Shown: positions 1 through 8,017, numbered from the stretch's first letter. The stretch: DNA of 37,581 nt from Bacilli bacterium (GCA_017404385.1 JAFRCK010000028.1:1-37581), one strand, 5' to 3'. Notes: generated by a model from the sequence alone, not told the origin. A program made the numbers and translations.

Positions 1-83
1 ATAAAAATGGATTCAAAGACCCTTGGTATAATCTGACTTGACTCTTAAAATCGATTACCTAAAAGTAGGTAAAAAATATTATA

Positions 84-118
84 TAGTAAATTAATTTTTA
101 AATCACATTAATTTACTA
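84..118. promoter_or_regulatory. 12-bp perfect inverted repeat ahead of the PreA-like gene
   Basis: TAGTAAATTAAT at 84-95 is matched by its exact reverse complement ATTAATTTACTA at 107-118, with an 11-nt spacer. It ends 16 nt before the TATAAT at 135-140, so it covers the place where a -35 box would be, and no good -35 hexamer is visible there. This is a plausible operator for a dimeric regulator. It is all A/T-rich, so chance cannot be excluded. The rest of 1-160 holds no gene that I can see. Confidence 0.35.
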
Positions 119-130
119 AGTCCATTATAC

Positions 131-140
131 GTGGTATAAT
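131..140 (+). promoter_or_regulatory. Promoter -10 box for the PreA-like gene
   Basis: GTGGTATAAT is an extended -10 element (TGG then TATAAT at 135-140). It is followed by a purine-rich ribosome binding site at about 148-154 and the ATG at 161, giving a very short leader. Confidence 0.55.
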
Positions 141-160
141 TAAAATAGAAGAGGTAATAT

Positions 161-1645
161 ATGAATGAAGAAAAACTAAAAGTTATAAAAGAAGAATTAG
201 ATTATAATATGGAAGTTCATAAATGTTTATTATGTCATAATGCAACATGTAATAAGGCATATAAGAATATTGAACCGGAGAGAATTATACGAGCAATAAA
301 ATTAGATAATGAAAAAGGTGCACGTTCTTTAATAAATGATAATTGTTTTGAAAAAGAAGAAAGTAATACTTGTCCTTTAAATATAGATATAGATTTTATA
401 TTAAAGAAACTACTTGAAAAAGAAGAAGTAAAAGACTTAGATGTTGATATAAGTACTGATATATGCGGAGTAAAATTAGAAAATCCATTTATACTATCTT
501 CATCAATTGTAGGTAGTACTTATGATCAAATAAAAAGAGCTTTTGATCAAGGATGGGCTGGAGTATCAGTTAAAACAATTAGTATGATGAATATAGAAGA
601 ATCTTCTCCTAGATTATCTGCATTAAAAGACTATGATGAATCATTTATAGGTTTTAAAAATATAGAACAATTATCTGAATATACAGTTGAAGAAAATATG
701 AAGATGATTAAAAGATTAAAAGAAGAATATCCATCTAAAGTTATAATCGCATCAATTATGGGAAGAGACATAGAAGAATGGGGTTATTTAGCAAGAGAAG
801 TAACTAAAGCAGGTGCAGATTTAATAGAACTTAATTTCTCTTGTCCGAATATGAAACATAAAGGAACAGGTTCTGCGATAGGTCAAACACCAATCTTAGT
901 AGAAAAATTTACTAAAGCAGTAAAAGATAATACTAATTTACCAGTACTTGCTAAAATGACACCAAATATTACTGATATGTGTGTTCCAGCTATATCAGCA
1001 AAACAAGGAGGAGCAGATGGTATATCTGCGATTAATACTATAAAAAGTATTACTGGTATAAATAATTTAGTACCAGAACCAGATGTTAATGGCAAATCAT
1101 CTTTAGGAGGATATTCAGGAAAAGCTGTTAAACCAATTGCTTTAAGATTTATAGGTGAAATGGCTAATAATCCTGAATTAAAAGATATATCTTTAAGTGG
1201 AATAGGTGGAATATATACTTGGAAAGACGCAGTTGAATTTATGCTTCTTGGTTGTTCATCAGTTCAATTAACAACAGCGGTACTTGAATATGGATATAGA
1301 GTAGTAGATGATTTAATACTAGGCCTTAAAATATATATGAAAGAAAATAATTATAATAAAGTAAGTGATTTTGTTGGATTATCAAAATCTAATTTAATTA
1401 ATAATGATTTACTTGATAAAGATACAATTGAATTTCCAAGATTTAATTATGATAAATGTATAGGATGTGGAAGATGTTTTATTTCATGTATGGATGGTGG
1501 TCATAGTGCCATTAAATTTGATGAAAATAGAAGACCTATACTTGATCCAACTAAATGTGTAGGATGTCATTTATGTAAATTAGTTTGTCCGATAAAAGCA
1601 ATAAGTAAATCACCAAATAGAATAAGAAAACAAGATAGCAAATAA
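161..1645 (+). CDS. preA: PreA-like NAD-dependent dihydropyrimidine dehydrogenase / dihydroorotate dehydrogenase-family protein with iron-sulfur domains
   Basis: This 494-aa protein has three parts. The N-terminal ~70 residues are cysteine-rich (CLLCHNATC at 22-30, further Cys near 62 and 71), like the iron-sulfur N-terminus of GltD/PreT-type proteins. The middle (~95-415) is a dihydroorotate-dehydrogenase-type TIM barrel, with ELNFSCPN, a nucleophile-loop region and the phosphate-binding SLSGIGGIYTW stretch. The C-terminus has two 4Fe-4S ferredoxin motifs, CIGCGRCFISC and CVGCHLCKLVC. The family reduces pyrimidine bases with electrons from NAD(P)H through a PreT partner. PreA itself is about 410 aa, so the N-terminal Cys cluster is extra. 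No preT gene is visible nearby. Substrate is inferred from family only; another flavin-dependent enoyl reductase role is possible. Confidence 0.8.
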   Translation: MNEEKLKVIKEELDYNMEVHKCLLCHNATCNKAYKNIEPERIIRAIKLDNEKGARSLINDNCFEKEESNTCPLNIDIDFILKKLLEKEEVKDLDVDISTDICGVKLENPFILSSSIVGSTYDQIKRAFDQGWAGVSVKTISMMNIEESSPRLSALKDYDESFIGFKNIEQLSEYTVEENMKMIKRLKEEYPSKVIIASIMGRDIEEWGYLAREVTKAGADLIELNFSCPNMKHKGTGSAIGQTPILVEKFTKAVKDNTNLPVLAKMTPNITDMCVPAISAKQGGADGISAINTIKSITGINNLVPEPDVNGKSSLGGYSGKAVKPIALRFIGEMANNPELKDISLSGIGGIYTWKDAVEFMLLGCSSVQLTTAVLEYGYRVVDDLILGLKIYMKENNYNKVSDFVGLSKSNLINNDLLDKDTIEFPRFNYDKCIGCGRCFISCMDGGHSAIKFDENRRPILDPTKCVGCHLCKLVCPIKAISKSPNRIRKQDSK

Positions 1646-1724
1646 CAATAAGAACAACTATTATTTATTGCTTTAGAGTGATGAAAAAAATGAATATAGC
1701 TTATAAAAAAATATAAATTATTCT

Positions 1725-1757
1725 TAAAAAAAAGTAGAAAAAAACTACTTTTTTTAT
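1725..1757 (+). terminator. Rho-independent terminator after the PreA-like gene
   Basis: AAAAAGTAG (1729-1737) and its complement CTACTTTTT (1745 onward) form a stem around an A-rich loop and run into a T tract. Confidence 0.65.
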
Positions 1758-1768
1758 TTATTATATGT

Positions 1769-1774
1769 TATACT
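1769..1774 (+). promoter_or_regulatory. -10 box for the GGDEF gene
   Basis: TGTTATACT is an extended -10 (TATACT at 1769-1774). It overlaps an upstream in-frame ATG at 1765, which argues that translation starts at 1807. Confidence 0.4.
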
Positions 1775-1806
1775 TAATAAGTGTTTTTTTAAAGAAAGGA
1801 GTTTAT

Positions 1807-2805
1807 ATGAGTGAAAAGGAACTAAGATCTTTAAAAGATGATGAATACTTTTTATTTTATGCAATGATGGTTAATTCTTTAAGAACAGATGATGTTTTTA
1901 GTGGAATAGATAAATCATTATTCTTATTAAAAGAGTATTTACATTCAGAAAATATATCAATATATAAAAAGACAGATGGTTTTTATAATCATTATGTAAG
2001 TGATACATCAATGAATTATCTTAATAAAAATATAACTAGTATAGTAAATGAAGTATCTACTTTATTAGAAAAAAAAGAAATGTATAATATAGATTTAAAT
2101 CTATCAGAAACAATAAAAAATATGATGCTTATTCATTTATCCACAGTAGATAATAGTTACATTCTATCTATTAACAACTGTTCAGATTCTAGAATGAATT
2201 CAAATTTTTGGTATAGATTAAAAGATACAATGCAAGTGATACTAAAAAGAACAGAATCTTATGAAAAAAATATGAGAGCTATAGGAACAGACTTATTAAC
2301 TGGTTTAGATAATAGAAACTCATATGAATTAAGAATGGAAAAAATAAATGAAACAGATACTGATTTAGTATATGGATTGTTTGATTTATTTAGATTAAAA
2401 TATATAAATGATAATTTTAGTCATGCGACAGGTGATATTTATATAAAAGAAGTTGCTAATATATTAAATAGATATTGGCCTAAACAAAAAATAGAAATAG
2501 TAGATGATGAAGAACAAATCATACCTACTGGTCATTCTATTTATCGTGTAGGTGGAGATGAATTTGTTTTGATAACAACTAAAGAATACTTAGAATTAGT
2601 AAAAATGAAAGCAAGTTTAGCTACTGAAGAAACTAAAATGTTAGATTTAGGAATAGGAAAAAGTATACCAATTGGTTTAAATTTTGGTATTGTTGAACAT
2701 CTTCCAGGTGAAAAGATGAAAGAAACATTCATGAAAGCAGATGCTTTAATGTCTGAAGATAAAAGAAAAATGTATAAACAATATAAACTTGAAAGAAGAA
2801 AATAA
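1807..2805 (+). CDS. GGDEF-domain protein (putative diguanylate cyclase) with N-terminal sensor region
   Basis: This 332-aa protein has an N-terminal part (~1-155) that looks like a soluble GAF-type sensor. A C-terminal GGDEF domain follows (from about DLLTGLDNRNSYELR, ~162-325). The signature RVGGDEF is intact at about residue 250, so cyclase activity is possible. The usual D-x-D-x-F-K segment reads FDLFRLKYIND, so the second acidic position is Phe. The substrate-contacting IND and the later GD are present. No transmembrane segment is visible. I chose ATG 1807 because AAAGGAG lies 5 nt upstream; an upstream in-frame ATG at 1765 lies in the likely promoter. The product would be cyclic di-GMP if active; a degenerate receptor is the alternative. 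Confidence 0.8.
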   Translation: MSEKELRSLKDDEYFLFYAMMVNSLRTDDVFSGIDKSLFLLKEYLHSENISIYKKTDGFYNHYVSDTSMNYLNKNITSIVNEVSTLLEKKEMYNIDLNLSETIKNMMLIHLSTVDNSYILSINNCSDSRMNSNFWYRLKDTMQVILKRTESYEKNMRAIGTDLLTGLDNRNSYELRMEKINETDTDLVYGLFDLFRLKYINDNFSHATGDIYIKEVANILNRYWPKQKIEIVDDEEQIIPTGHSIYRVGGDEFVLITTKEYLELVKMKASLATEETKMLDLGIGKSIPIGLNFGIVEHLPGEKMKETFMKADALMSEDKRKMYKQYKLERRK

Positions 2806-2866
2806 AAAAACTAGTCTTTTTTTAAAGTGTCCAAAATGGGGTTCACTTCATAAACTAGTTTTTTTA
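2805..2866. terminator. Bidirectional terminator between convergent genes, with an embedded IS-end-like sequence
   Basis: AAAAAACTAGT (about 2805-2815) pairs with ACTAGTTTTTT (about 2854-2864). The A and T tails serve both strands, as suits two genes that converge here. The loop holds a second dyad (AAGTG...CACTT, about 2825-2849) around GTGTCCAAAATGGGGTT, which resembles an insertion-sequence terminal repeat. Confidence 0.7.
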
Positions 2867-3253
2867 ATTATTTTGTTTTCTAACTGAATATACAAAGTAT
2901 ACCATTAGTAAGCTTAGTGCTAAACTTATTATGTTAGTTGCATTAACAGCATTTATTAATGTGTAAATACTTCCAATAGCTGATAGTATTAAGAATATTA
3001 ATATAAGAGTACCCTTGCTCTTATTATTCGCAACATTTCTTAATCCCATACCAATTAAGAAATATAGAATAGCTGCAACACTCATAACTGTACCAAAGAA
3101 TATTTTTGGATCTAAATCTTTAATATCAACATTTATAGATTCTTTAATATTATTTAAATAATCAGGTGATGTAAATGCTAGAACTGCGCATATTGCAATA
3201 AATATAGCTAATAAAATATAGATCCAACCGAATACTTTTAAAACTCCTCTCAT
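2864..3253 (-). CDS. Small multi-pass membrane protein, unknown function
   Basis: This 129-aa protein has about four hydrophobic segments (near residues 8-28, 50-70, 80-98 and 105-123) and a short polar stretch rich in Asp/Lys between the first two. I do not recognise a named family. It is a single gene on the minus strand, divergent from the SDR gene and convergent with the GGDEF gene. AGGAGG lies just upstream of its ATG. Confidence 0.6.
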   Translation of the reverse strand: MRGVLKVFGWIYILLAIFIAICAVLAFTSPDYLNNIKESINVDIKDLDPKIFFGTVMSVAAILYFLIGMGLRNVANNKSKGTLILIFLILSAIGSIYTLINAVNATNIISLALSLLMVYFVYSVRKQNN

Positions 3254-3268
3254 AGATATACCTCCTCT

Positions 3269-3304
3269 AGTATAATTATACTAAATCTTATATGGTATAG
3301 TCAA
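3269..3304 (-). promoter_or_regulatory. Promoter of the minus-strand membrane protein, overlapping a 16-bp palindrome
   Basis: Read on the minus strand, TTGACT (3304-3299) is followed after 18 nt by TATAAT (3280-3275). The -10 lies inside TAGTATAATTATACTA (3269-3284), a perfect palindrome that could be an operator or simply AT-rich chance. Confidence 0.6.
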
Positions 3305-3314
3305 ATATATGTGT

Positions 3315-3320
3315 TATAAT
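3315..3320 (+). promoter_or_regulatory. -10 box for the SDR gene
   Basis: TGTTATAAT gives TATAAT at 3315-3320, with GAGGTGAT at about 3328-3335 and ATG at 3339. An upstream in-frame ATG at 3309 would overlap this promoter and is not the likely start. Confidence 0.5.
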
Positions 3321-3338
3321 TATTTTAGAGGTGATTGT

Positions 3339-4118
3339 ATGAAATTAGAAAACAAAGTAGCTGTAGTAACAGGTGGAGCAATGGGTAATGGACTAGGAAT
3401 AGTAAAAACATTTTTAAAGTATGGAGCAAAAGTAGTAATATTTGATTATTCTGATGAGGTTGAAAAAACTGTTTCTGAATTAAATAATCCAAGTGTTACG
3501 GGATATAAAGTAGATATTCGTGATAAAGATAAGGTCAATGAGTGTGTTAATAAAGTAGTAGAGCAATATGGTAATATAGATATACTTGTTAATAATGCAG
3601 GGGTATGTAAGTTAGTTAAGTTTGAAGATATGGATGATACTGATAGAGATTATCATTTTGATATCAATATTATAGGGACATGGAATATGACTAAGGCATG
3701 TTTACCTTATATGAAGAATAGAAAAGGTTCTATTGTTAATTTATCTAGTGTAACTGGCCCTATGGTCGCAGATAGTGGTGAAGTAGCATACGCAACTACT
3801 AAATCAGCTATACTTGGTTTTACTAAATCTTTAGCTGCTGAATTAGTAGAAGATGATATAAGAGTAAATGCTATTATGCCAGGATATATTAGAACACCTA
3901 TGGTAGATAATATGGCTAAGATATCAGTACCAGAAGATCCAGAATCAGTTATAAGTGGAATAGCTAATGCAATTCCTATGAAGAGAATGGGTAAAATAGA
4001 AGAAATAGGTGAACTAGCTGCTTTTCTAGCTTCAGAAGAATCTAGTTATATAACAGCTCAAGGTATTGTAATAGATGGTGGTAGTACATTACCTGAGACT
4101 ATGACCATGGGTGTATAA
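3339..4118 (+). CDS. Short-chain dehydrogenase/reductase (SDR) family oxidoreductase
   Basis: This 259-aa protein is a classical SDR. The Rossmann glycine motif TGGAMGNGLG is at 11-20, NNAG at 85-88, the catalytic Ser in NLSSVTG at 136-137, and the YATTK catalytic Tyr151/Lys155 pair follows. The PGYIRTPM segment and the C-terminal IDGGS are also typical. These enzymes use NAD(P)H to interconvert alcohols and ketones; the substrate cannot be read from sequence. It is followed without a gap by a small membrane protein gene, so the two are probably cotranscribed. Confidence 0.9.
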   Translation: MKLENKVAVVTGGAMGNGLGIVKTFLKYGAKVVIFDYSDEVEKTVSELNNPSVTGYKVDIRDKDKVNECVNKVVEQYGNIDILVNNAGVCKLVKFEDMDDTDRDYHFDINIIGTWNMTKACLPYMKNRKGSIVNLSSVTGPMVADSGEVAYATTKSAILGFTKSLAAELVEDDIRVNAIMPGYIRTPMVDNMAKISVPEDPESVISGIANAIPMKRMGKIEEIGELAAFLASEESSYITAQGIVIDGGSTLPETMTMGV

Positions 4119-4391
4119 ATGGATTATTTATTATATTTTCTTGTTGATTTAATATTAGATGAAGGTGTAGGTGCTACTAAAAATAAAAAGTTACCTAAAG
4201 GGGTAAGATACTTTTTATTTGCTTTAATATTAATTCTCTATTTAGGAATAATAGGTGTTTTTACCGTAATAGGTATATCCTTGTTAAAGGAAAGTTTAGT
4301 TGAAGGTATTTTAACTCTAGCATTTTCATTATGTATATTTATAGTTTGTATTTTAAGATTTAAAGCGGTATATAAAAAGAAAAACAAGTAG
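4119..4391 (+). CDS. Small membrane protein, unknown function
   Basis: This 90-aa protein starts immediately after the SDR stop codon, which suggests translational coupling. Two strong hydrophobic segments lie at about 29-52 and 57-78, separated by a Lys/Glu-containing turn. The N-terminus is amphipathic and the tail basic (KKKNK). I recognise no family. Confidence 0.6.
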   Translation: MDYLLYFLVDLILDEGVGATKNKKLPKGVRYFLFALILILYLGIIGVFTVIGISLLKESLVEGILTLAFSLCIFIVCILRFKAVYKKKNK

Positions 4392-4416
4392 ATTCTCGGT
4401 TTTTTTATATTTATGG

Positions 4417-4422
4417 TATAAT
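4417..4422 (+). promoter_or_regulatory. -10 box for guaD
   Basis: ATGGTATAAT is an extended -10 with TATAAT at 4417-4422, followed by AGAGGAGA and ATG at 4443. Confidence 0.5.
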
Positions 4423-4442
4423 TACATTAGAGGAGACTTATT

Positions 4443-4910
4443 ATGAATGAATTTATGAAAGTTGCTAAAGAACTGTCAGATGAAAATTTAAAAACTAATG
4501 TAGGTGGACCTTTTGGTGCTTGTATAGTTAAGGATGGGAAAATAATAGGTAAAGGATCTAATCATGTTCTTATGAATAATGATCCAACTGCGCATGCTGA
4601 AATAATGGCTATTAGAGATGCATGTAAGAATCTAAATTCATATGACTTAAGTGATTGTGAACTATATACTAGTTGTTATCCATGCCCTATGTGCCTATCT
4701 GCTATTATTTGGTCTAATATTAAAAAAGTTTATTATGGTAACACTAAAGAAGATGCAGAAAACATAGGATTTAGAGATAACTTTATATATGAGTATATTA
4801 AAAATGATTGTAGTAATAAATCTATATTAGATTTAGAAAGTATGGAAAGAGAAGAAACTATAAAGACTTTTAATGAATATATAAATAAGAATGATAAAAC
4901 AATTTATTAG
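4443..4910 (+). CDS. guaD: Guanine deaminase / nucleoside deaminase
   Basis: This 155-aa protein is a cytidine-deaminase-fold enzyme. The zinc site reads HAE at 51-53 and PCPMC with Cys81 and Cys84; Glu53 is the proton shuttle. GGPFGACIVKDG and NDPTAHAE closely match the Bacillus GuaD family, which hydrolyses guanine to xanthine and ammonia for purine salvage. The C-terminal segment with FIY resembles the GuaD swapped tail. A tRNA adenosine deaminase is less likely because of these GuaD-type features and the C-terminus. Confidence 0.85.
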   Translation: MNEFMKVAKELSDENLKTNVGGPFGACIVKDGKIIGKGSNHVLMNNDPTAHAEIMAIRDACKNLNSYDLSDCELYTSCYPCPMCLSAIIWSNIKKVYYGNTKEDAENIGFRDNFIYEYIKNDCSNKSILDLESMEREETIKTFNEYINKNDKTIY

Positions 4911-4925
4911 AAAGGAGATATAAAT

Positions 4926-5150
4926 ATGAAATATGAAAAAGGAAGTATTAAACATCTAGTTTTATCAATAGTAACAACTGATATTTTTGGTTTGATTGTT
5001 TTTCCATTATTTGATTGGATATTTTCTTTATTTAGTAAAAATTCATTTAAATATACTATAAGAGAACATATTATTTCACCATTAATACTTTGTACAATAG
5101 TCGCAATTGTTTGTTGGTTTGTTGATAAAAGAAAAGAAAAAAAGAAATAG
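4926..5150 (+). CDS. Small two-helix membrane protein, unknown function
   Basis: This 74-aa protein has two hydrophobic segments (about 10-34 and 48-66) and a strongly basic end (DKRKEKKK). The AGAAAGGAGATA ribosome binding site lies just after the guaD stop, so it is probably cotranscribed with guaD. No family is recognised. Confidence 0.55.
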   Translation: MKYEKGSIKHLVLSIVTTDIFGLIVFPLFDWIFSLFSKNSFKYTIREHIISPLILCTIVAIVCWFVDKRKEKKK

Positions 5151-5167
5151 AATTCTATTTCTTTTTT
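5141..5167 (+). terminator. Palindromic rho-independent terminator
   Basis: AAGAAATAGAATTCTATTTCTT at about 5142-5163 is a near-continuous palindrome that overlaps the stop codon and runs into TTTTT. Confidence 0.6.
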
Positions 5168-5244
5168 ACATTATAATTGTAAAATTAATTATTTTTATTT
5201 ACTTGAATATTTTATATTATTATAATTTAAATAGGAGGATTTTT

Positions 5245-5634
5245 ATGAATGATAATAGAATTTTAAGTGAACAAAAATATCAAAGAGCAAGAAAAATACT
5301 TATTGTATTAGGAATTGTTTCATTAGTTGTAGGAATAACATTATTAGTTTTAGCTATAACAATGAATGTTCCATCCATGAGTGATGATAATTGGTTTGGT
5401 TCGTCTACTTCAAGAATATTTATGTTTATGGGTGCATTCTTATTTGGATTAATGTTACCACTTGTATTCTTTAGTTTAGCTTTTGCTAGAAATATGGCTG
5501 CGTTCCAAGCTCAATCATCAGTACCAGTATTTAAAGAAGTAGCAGAAGATGTAGCACCTGCTGCAGGGAAAGTTGCTAAAGAAGTAGCAAAAGGTGTTAA
5601 AGAAGGAATTGATGAAGCAAAAAAAGAAGAATAA
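5245..5634 (+). CDS. Small membrane protein with charged C-terminal helix
   Basis: This 129-aa protein has two hydrophobic segments (about 20-40 and 58-82). Its C-terminal tail (~95-129) is rich in Lys, Glu, Ala and Val and looks like an amphipathic helix. The start is ATG 5245, where AGGAGG sits 8 nt upstream; the frame is open further upstream, but that stretch crosses the preceding terminator. A terminator follows directly. Function is unknown. Confidence 0.6.
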   Translation: MNDNRILSEQKYQRARKILIVLGIVSLVVGITLLVLAITMNVPSMSDDNWFGSSTSRIFMFMGAFLFGLMLPLVFFSLAFARNMAAFQAQSSVPVFKEVAEDVAPAAGKVAKEVAKGVKEGIDEAKKEE

Positions 5635-5647
5635 TCTTCTTTTTTTT
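5622..5647 (+). terminator. Rho-independent terminator
   Basis: AAGAAGA (5624-5630) and TCTTCTT (5635-5641) enclose ATAA and run into a T tract, overlapping the stop codon. Confidence 0.6.
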
Positions 5648-5672
5648 GTGCATACTATTATTGGAGGCACAT

Positions 5673-6110
5673 ATGAATGAGAAAATAGAAATTTATAAAC
5701 ATATATATCAAGATAGTGAAATGTCGATTAGTTCTTTGGAAGAATTAAAAAAGGATCTTAAAAATAAAGATAATAAAATCAAAGGAACTTTAGATGAAAT
5801 AATAAAGGGTTTTCTTAAATATGAGAAGGAATCTAAAAAAGAATTAAAAAAAATGGATAGTGTTCCTGAAGAAGAAGGAATGATTGCTAAAATGATGGCC
5901 AATATGGGAATAAAGAAAGAAGTAAGTTCAGATAATAGTGATTCCCATATCGCTGAAGTGATCTTACAAGGTATATCTATGGGGAGTATTAATATGGAAA
6001 AAAAGATAGATAATTATAAAGATAAATTAGATCATAGTGACTTAAAATATGCACAAAAGTTTTTAGATTATGAAAAAGACTGTATAGAAAAAATAAAAGA
6101 GTATTTATAA
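5673..6110 (+). CDS. Helical, charged cytosolic protein, unknown function
   Basis: This 145-aa protein is almost entirely predicted helix, rich in Lys, Glu and Asp, with no signal or membrane segment. A Met/Gly-rich stretch (MIAKMMANMGIKK) sits near its middle. Start ATG 5673 is preceded by TTGGAGGCAC. It could be a small helical-bundle protein, but I cannot name a family. A terminator overlaps its end. Confidence 0.55.
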   Translation: MNEKIEIYKHIYQDSEMSISSLEELKKDLKNKDNKIKGTLDEIIKGFLKYEKESKKELKKMDSVPEEEGMIAKMMANMGIKKEVSSDNSDSHIAEVILQGISMGSINMEKKIDNYKDKLDHSDLKYAQKFLDYEKDCIEKIKEYL

Positions 6111-6124
6111 AACTCTTTTTTTAT
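6095..6124 (+). terminator. Rho-independent terminator
   Basis: AAAAGAGT (6095-6102) pairs with AACTCTTTT (6111-6119) across a short A/T loop and is followed by a T tract. Confidence 0.6.
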
Positions 6125-6126
6125 TG

Positions 6127-6132
6127 TATAAT
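6127..6132 (+). promoter_or_regulatory. -10 box for pyk
   Basis: TTGTATAAT gives TATAAT at 6127-6132, only 16 nt before the ATG at 6149, so the leader would be about 10 nt and contain little more than GGGTGA. Confidence 0.45.
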
Positions 6133-6148
6133 TACAATGGGTGATAGA

Positions 6149-7561
6149 ATGAAGAAAACAAAAATAATATGTAGTATAGGTCCATCTAGTCAAAATCCAG
6201 ATATAATGGAAGAAATGGTTAATGTAGGTATGAATGTTGCGAGAATTAATTTTTCTCATGCAACATATGATAATGCTTCTGAAATAATAAATTCTGTTAT
6301 TGCAGTTAGAAAAAGAACTGGTAAAAATATAGGTTTATTATTTGATACAAAAGGACCAGAATTTAGAAATGATGAAGTTGTTGAAAATGGAATAGATTTA
6401 GTTGAAGGCAATACTATTAGAGTAGTTAAAGAACATGTAATAGGTAATAATGATAGATTTTCCGTTAATCATCCAGAAGCACTAGATTCTATCAAAGAAG
6501 GAGATTGTATTTTATTAGAAAATGGTTTGATGAAAATAGAAGTTATATCTAAAGAAGATGATGGAATTACTTGTAAAGTAATATCTGGTGGTAATTTAGG
6601 CTCAAAGAAGAGTTTAAATGTACCAGGGGTTCATTTAAAAGTACCATTTATGAGTGATAAGGATAGAGAAGATATAATTTTTGCTTGTAAAAATGATGGA
6701 GATTTTTTAGCGGCTTCGTTTGTATCTTGTAAAGAAGATGTTCTTGAAATAAAGAAGATAATTGAAGAACAAGGAACTGAAATGAAAATAATATCTAAAA
6801 TAGAAAATACTACTGCGATTAAAAATATTGATGAAATAATAGAAGAATCTGATGGAATTATGGTAGCAAGAGGAGATCTAGGTGTTGAAGCTTCTATGGA
6901 AGATTTACCTCATTATCAAAAAGAGATCATTAAGAAATGTAGAGAACATTCTAAATTTGTAATAGTTGCGACTGAAATGCTTGAATCTATGAAAGAAAAT
7001 CTAAGACCAACAAGAGCTGAAGTATCAGATGTAGCTAATGCTATGTTAGATGGTACGGATGCTGTTATGTTATCTGGTGAAACTACTGTAGGTAAATATC
7101 CAATTGAAGTAGTTAAGATTATGGCTGATATATGTGAAAAACAAGAAATGTATGCAGTATTTGATAGAAATTATAATTTCCATAGAAAAAACAATATAGT
7201 TGAAACAGTTGCTACTTCCGCAGTACTTGCTGCTGATGATTTAGATGCTAAATTAATTATAACTGGTACTTTATCAGGATATACAGCTAGAAAATTAAGT
7301 AATATGAAACCAGAAAGTATAATATTTGCTACTTGTCATGAAGAAAAGGTTGCTAGAATGCTTAGTTTAAATTATGGTGTTGAAACAGAAGTTATAGACT
7401 TTTATAAAAATACAGATGATATGATTAATAACTCTATTAATATCGCAAAAGAAAAGTTTAAATTAAAAGAAAATGACTTAGTAGTTGTAACTGGTGGATT
7501 TACTGAAAATATGTATGAAAAACATACTACTAATCTTATGAAAATAGTAAAGATAAAATAG
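6149..7561 (+). CDS. pyk: Pyruvate kinase
   Basis: This 470-aa enzyme converts phosphoenolpyruvate and ADP to pyruvate and ATP, the last step of glycolysis. Visible landmarks are the N-terminal KTKIICSIGPSS, MNVARINFSHA, DTKGPEFR, the B domain (~70-165), the active-site ISKIEN and MVARGDLGVE segments, and ATEMLESM ... PTRAEVSDVANA with the K+/substrate loop. The C-terminal domain ends at the usual place, without the extra PEP-utilizer domain of Bacillus Pyk. GGGTGA immediately upstream favours ATG 6149 over the in-frame ATG at 6137. Confidence 0.97.
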   Translation: MKKTKIICSIGPSSQNPDIMEEMVNVGMNVARINFSHATYDNASEIINSVIAVRKRTGKNIGLLFDTKGPEFRNDEVVENGIDLVEGNTIRVVKEHVIGNNDRFSVNHPEALDSIKEGDCILLENGLMKIEVISKEDDGITCKVISGGNLGSKKSLNVPGVHLKVPFMSDKDREDIIFACKNDGDFLAASFVSCKEDVLEIKKIIEEQGTEMKIISKIENTTAIKNIDEIIEESDGIMVARGDLGVEASMEDLPHYQKEIIKKCREHSKFVIVATEMLESMKENLRPTRAEVSDVANAMLDGTDAVMLSGETTVGKYPIEVVKIMADICEKQEMYAVFDRNYNFHRKNNIVETVATSAVLAADDLDAKLIITGTLSGYTARKLSNMKPESIIFATCHEEKVARMLSLNYGVETEVIDFYKNTDDMINNSINIAKEKFKLKENDLVVVTGGFTENMYEKHTTNLMKIVKIK

Positions 7562-7569
7562 GTGTGAAA

Positions 7570-8007
7570 ATGAATAAGAAAATAAAAATTTATCATATTA
7601 TTATGATTATTATAAACTTCATATTACTTGGTTATATTGCCATATTAAATGTTAGCTTTGATGATGAAATATCTAGAGTGATAAATCATATGGCTAGAAA
7701 TCTTTTTCTTAGTTTATTTACTGGTACAATAATATGGGTAGCAATGGGAATAGTTTTTAGTTTTATACAAATAAAGCGTTCAGTAAAACTTAGTACAGAA
7801 TTAATATTTTATTTTATTGGTATAGCTATGATACCAATATCTGTTGTCTTATCCTACTTTTTTGCAGCAGTTTTAGGAGTAGAAGGAAAAGCTAAAATAG
7901 CTATAAGTTTAACTGTTCCATATATAATATCATTTGGTGTATTCACTATTAAAGTAATAGTAGATTCTATAATATATAAAAAGATAAATAAGGCTAATAA
8001 TGATTAG
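7570..8007 (+). CDS. Four-helix membrane protein, unknown function
   Basis: This 145-aa protein has four hydrophobic segments (about 8-28, 44-68, 76-100 and 110-132). Its ribosome binding site AGGTG begins within the pyk stop codon, so it is cotranscribed with pyk. ATG 7570 is preferred over the GTG at 7564, which forms part of that ribosome binding site. No family recognised. Confidence 0.55.
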   Translation: MNKKIKIYHIIMIIINFILLGYIAILNVSFDDEISRVINHMARNLFLSLFTGTIIWVAMGIVFSFIQIKRSVKLSTELIFYFIGIAMIPISVVLSYFFAAVLGVEGKAKIAISLTVPYIISFGVFTIKVIVDSIIYKKINKANND

Positions 8008-8017
8008 TCTTTTTTTA
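7990..8017 (+). terminator. Rho-independent terminator
   Basis: AAGGCTAAT (7990-7998) pairs with ATTAGTCTT (8003-8011), one G-U pair included, followed by T residues. Confidence 0.65.

Noticed and set aside
56..71. TACCTA-AAAG-TAGGTA hairpin as a terminator
   Set aside because: The stem is short and followed by A rather than T on the + strand; the minus-strand reading also lacks a T tract.
5107..5244. In-frame upstream extension of the membrane protein at 5245
   Set aside because: It overlaps the previous gene's terminator, is rich in Phe/Ile/Tyr from AT-rich DNA and has no ribosome binding site; ATG 5245 has AGGAGG.
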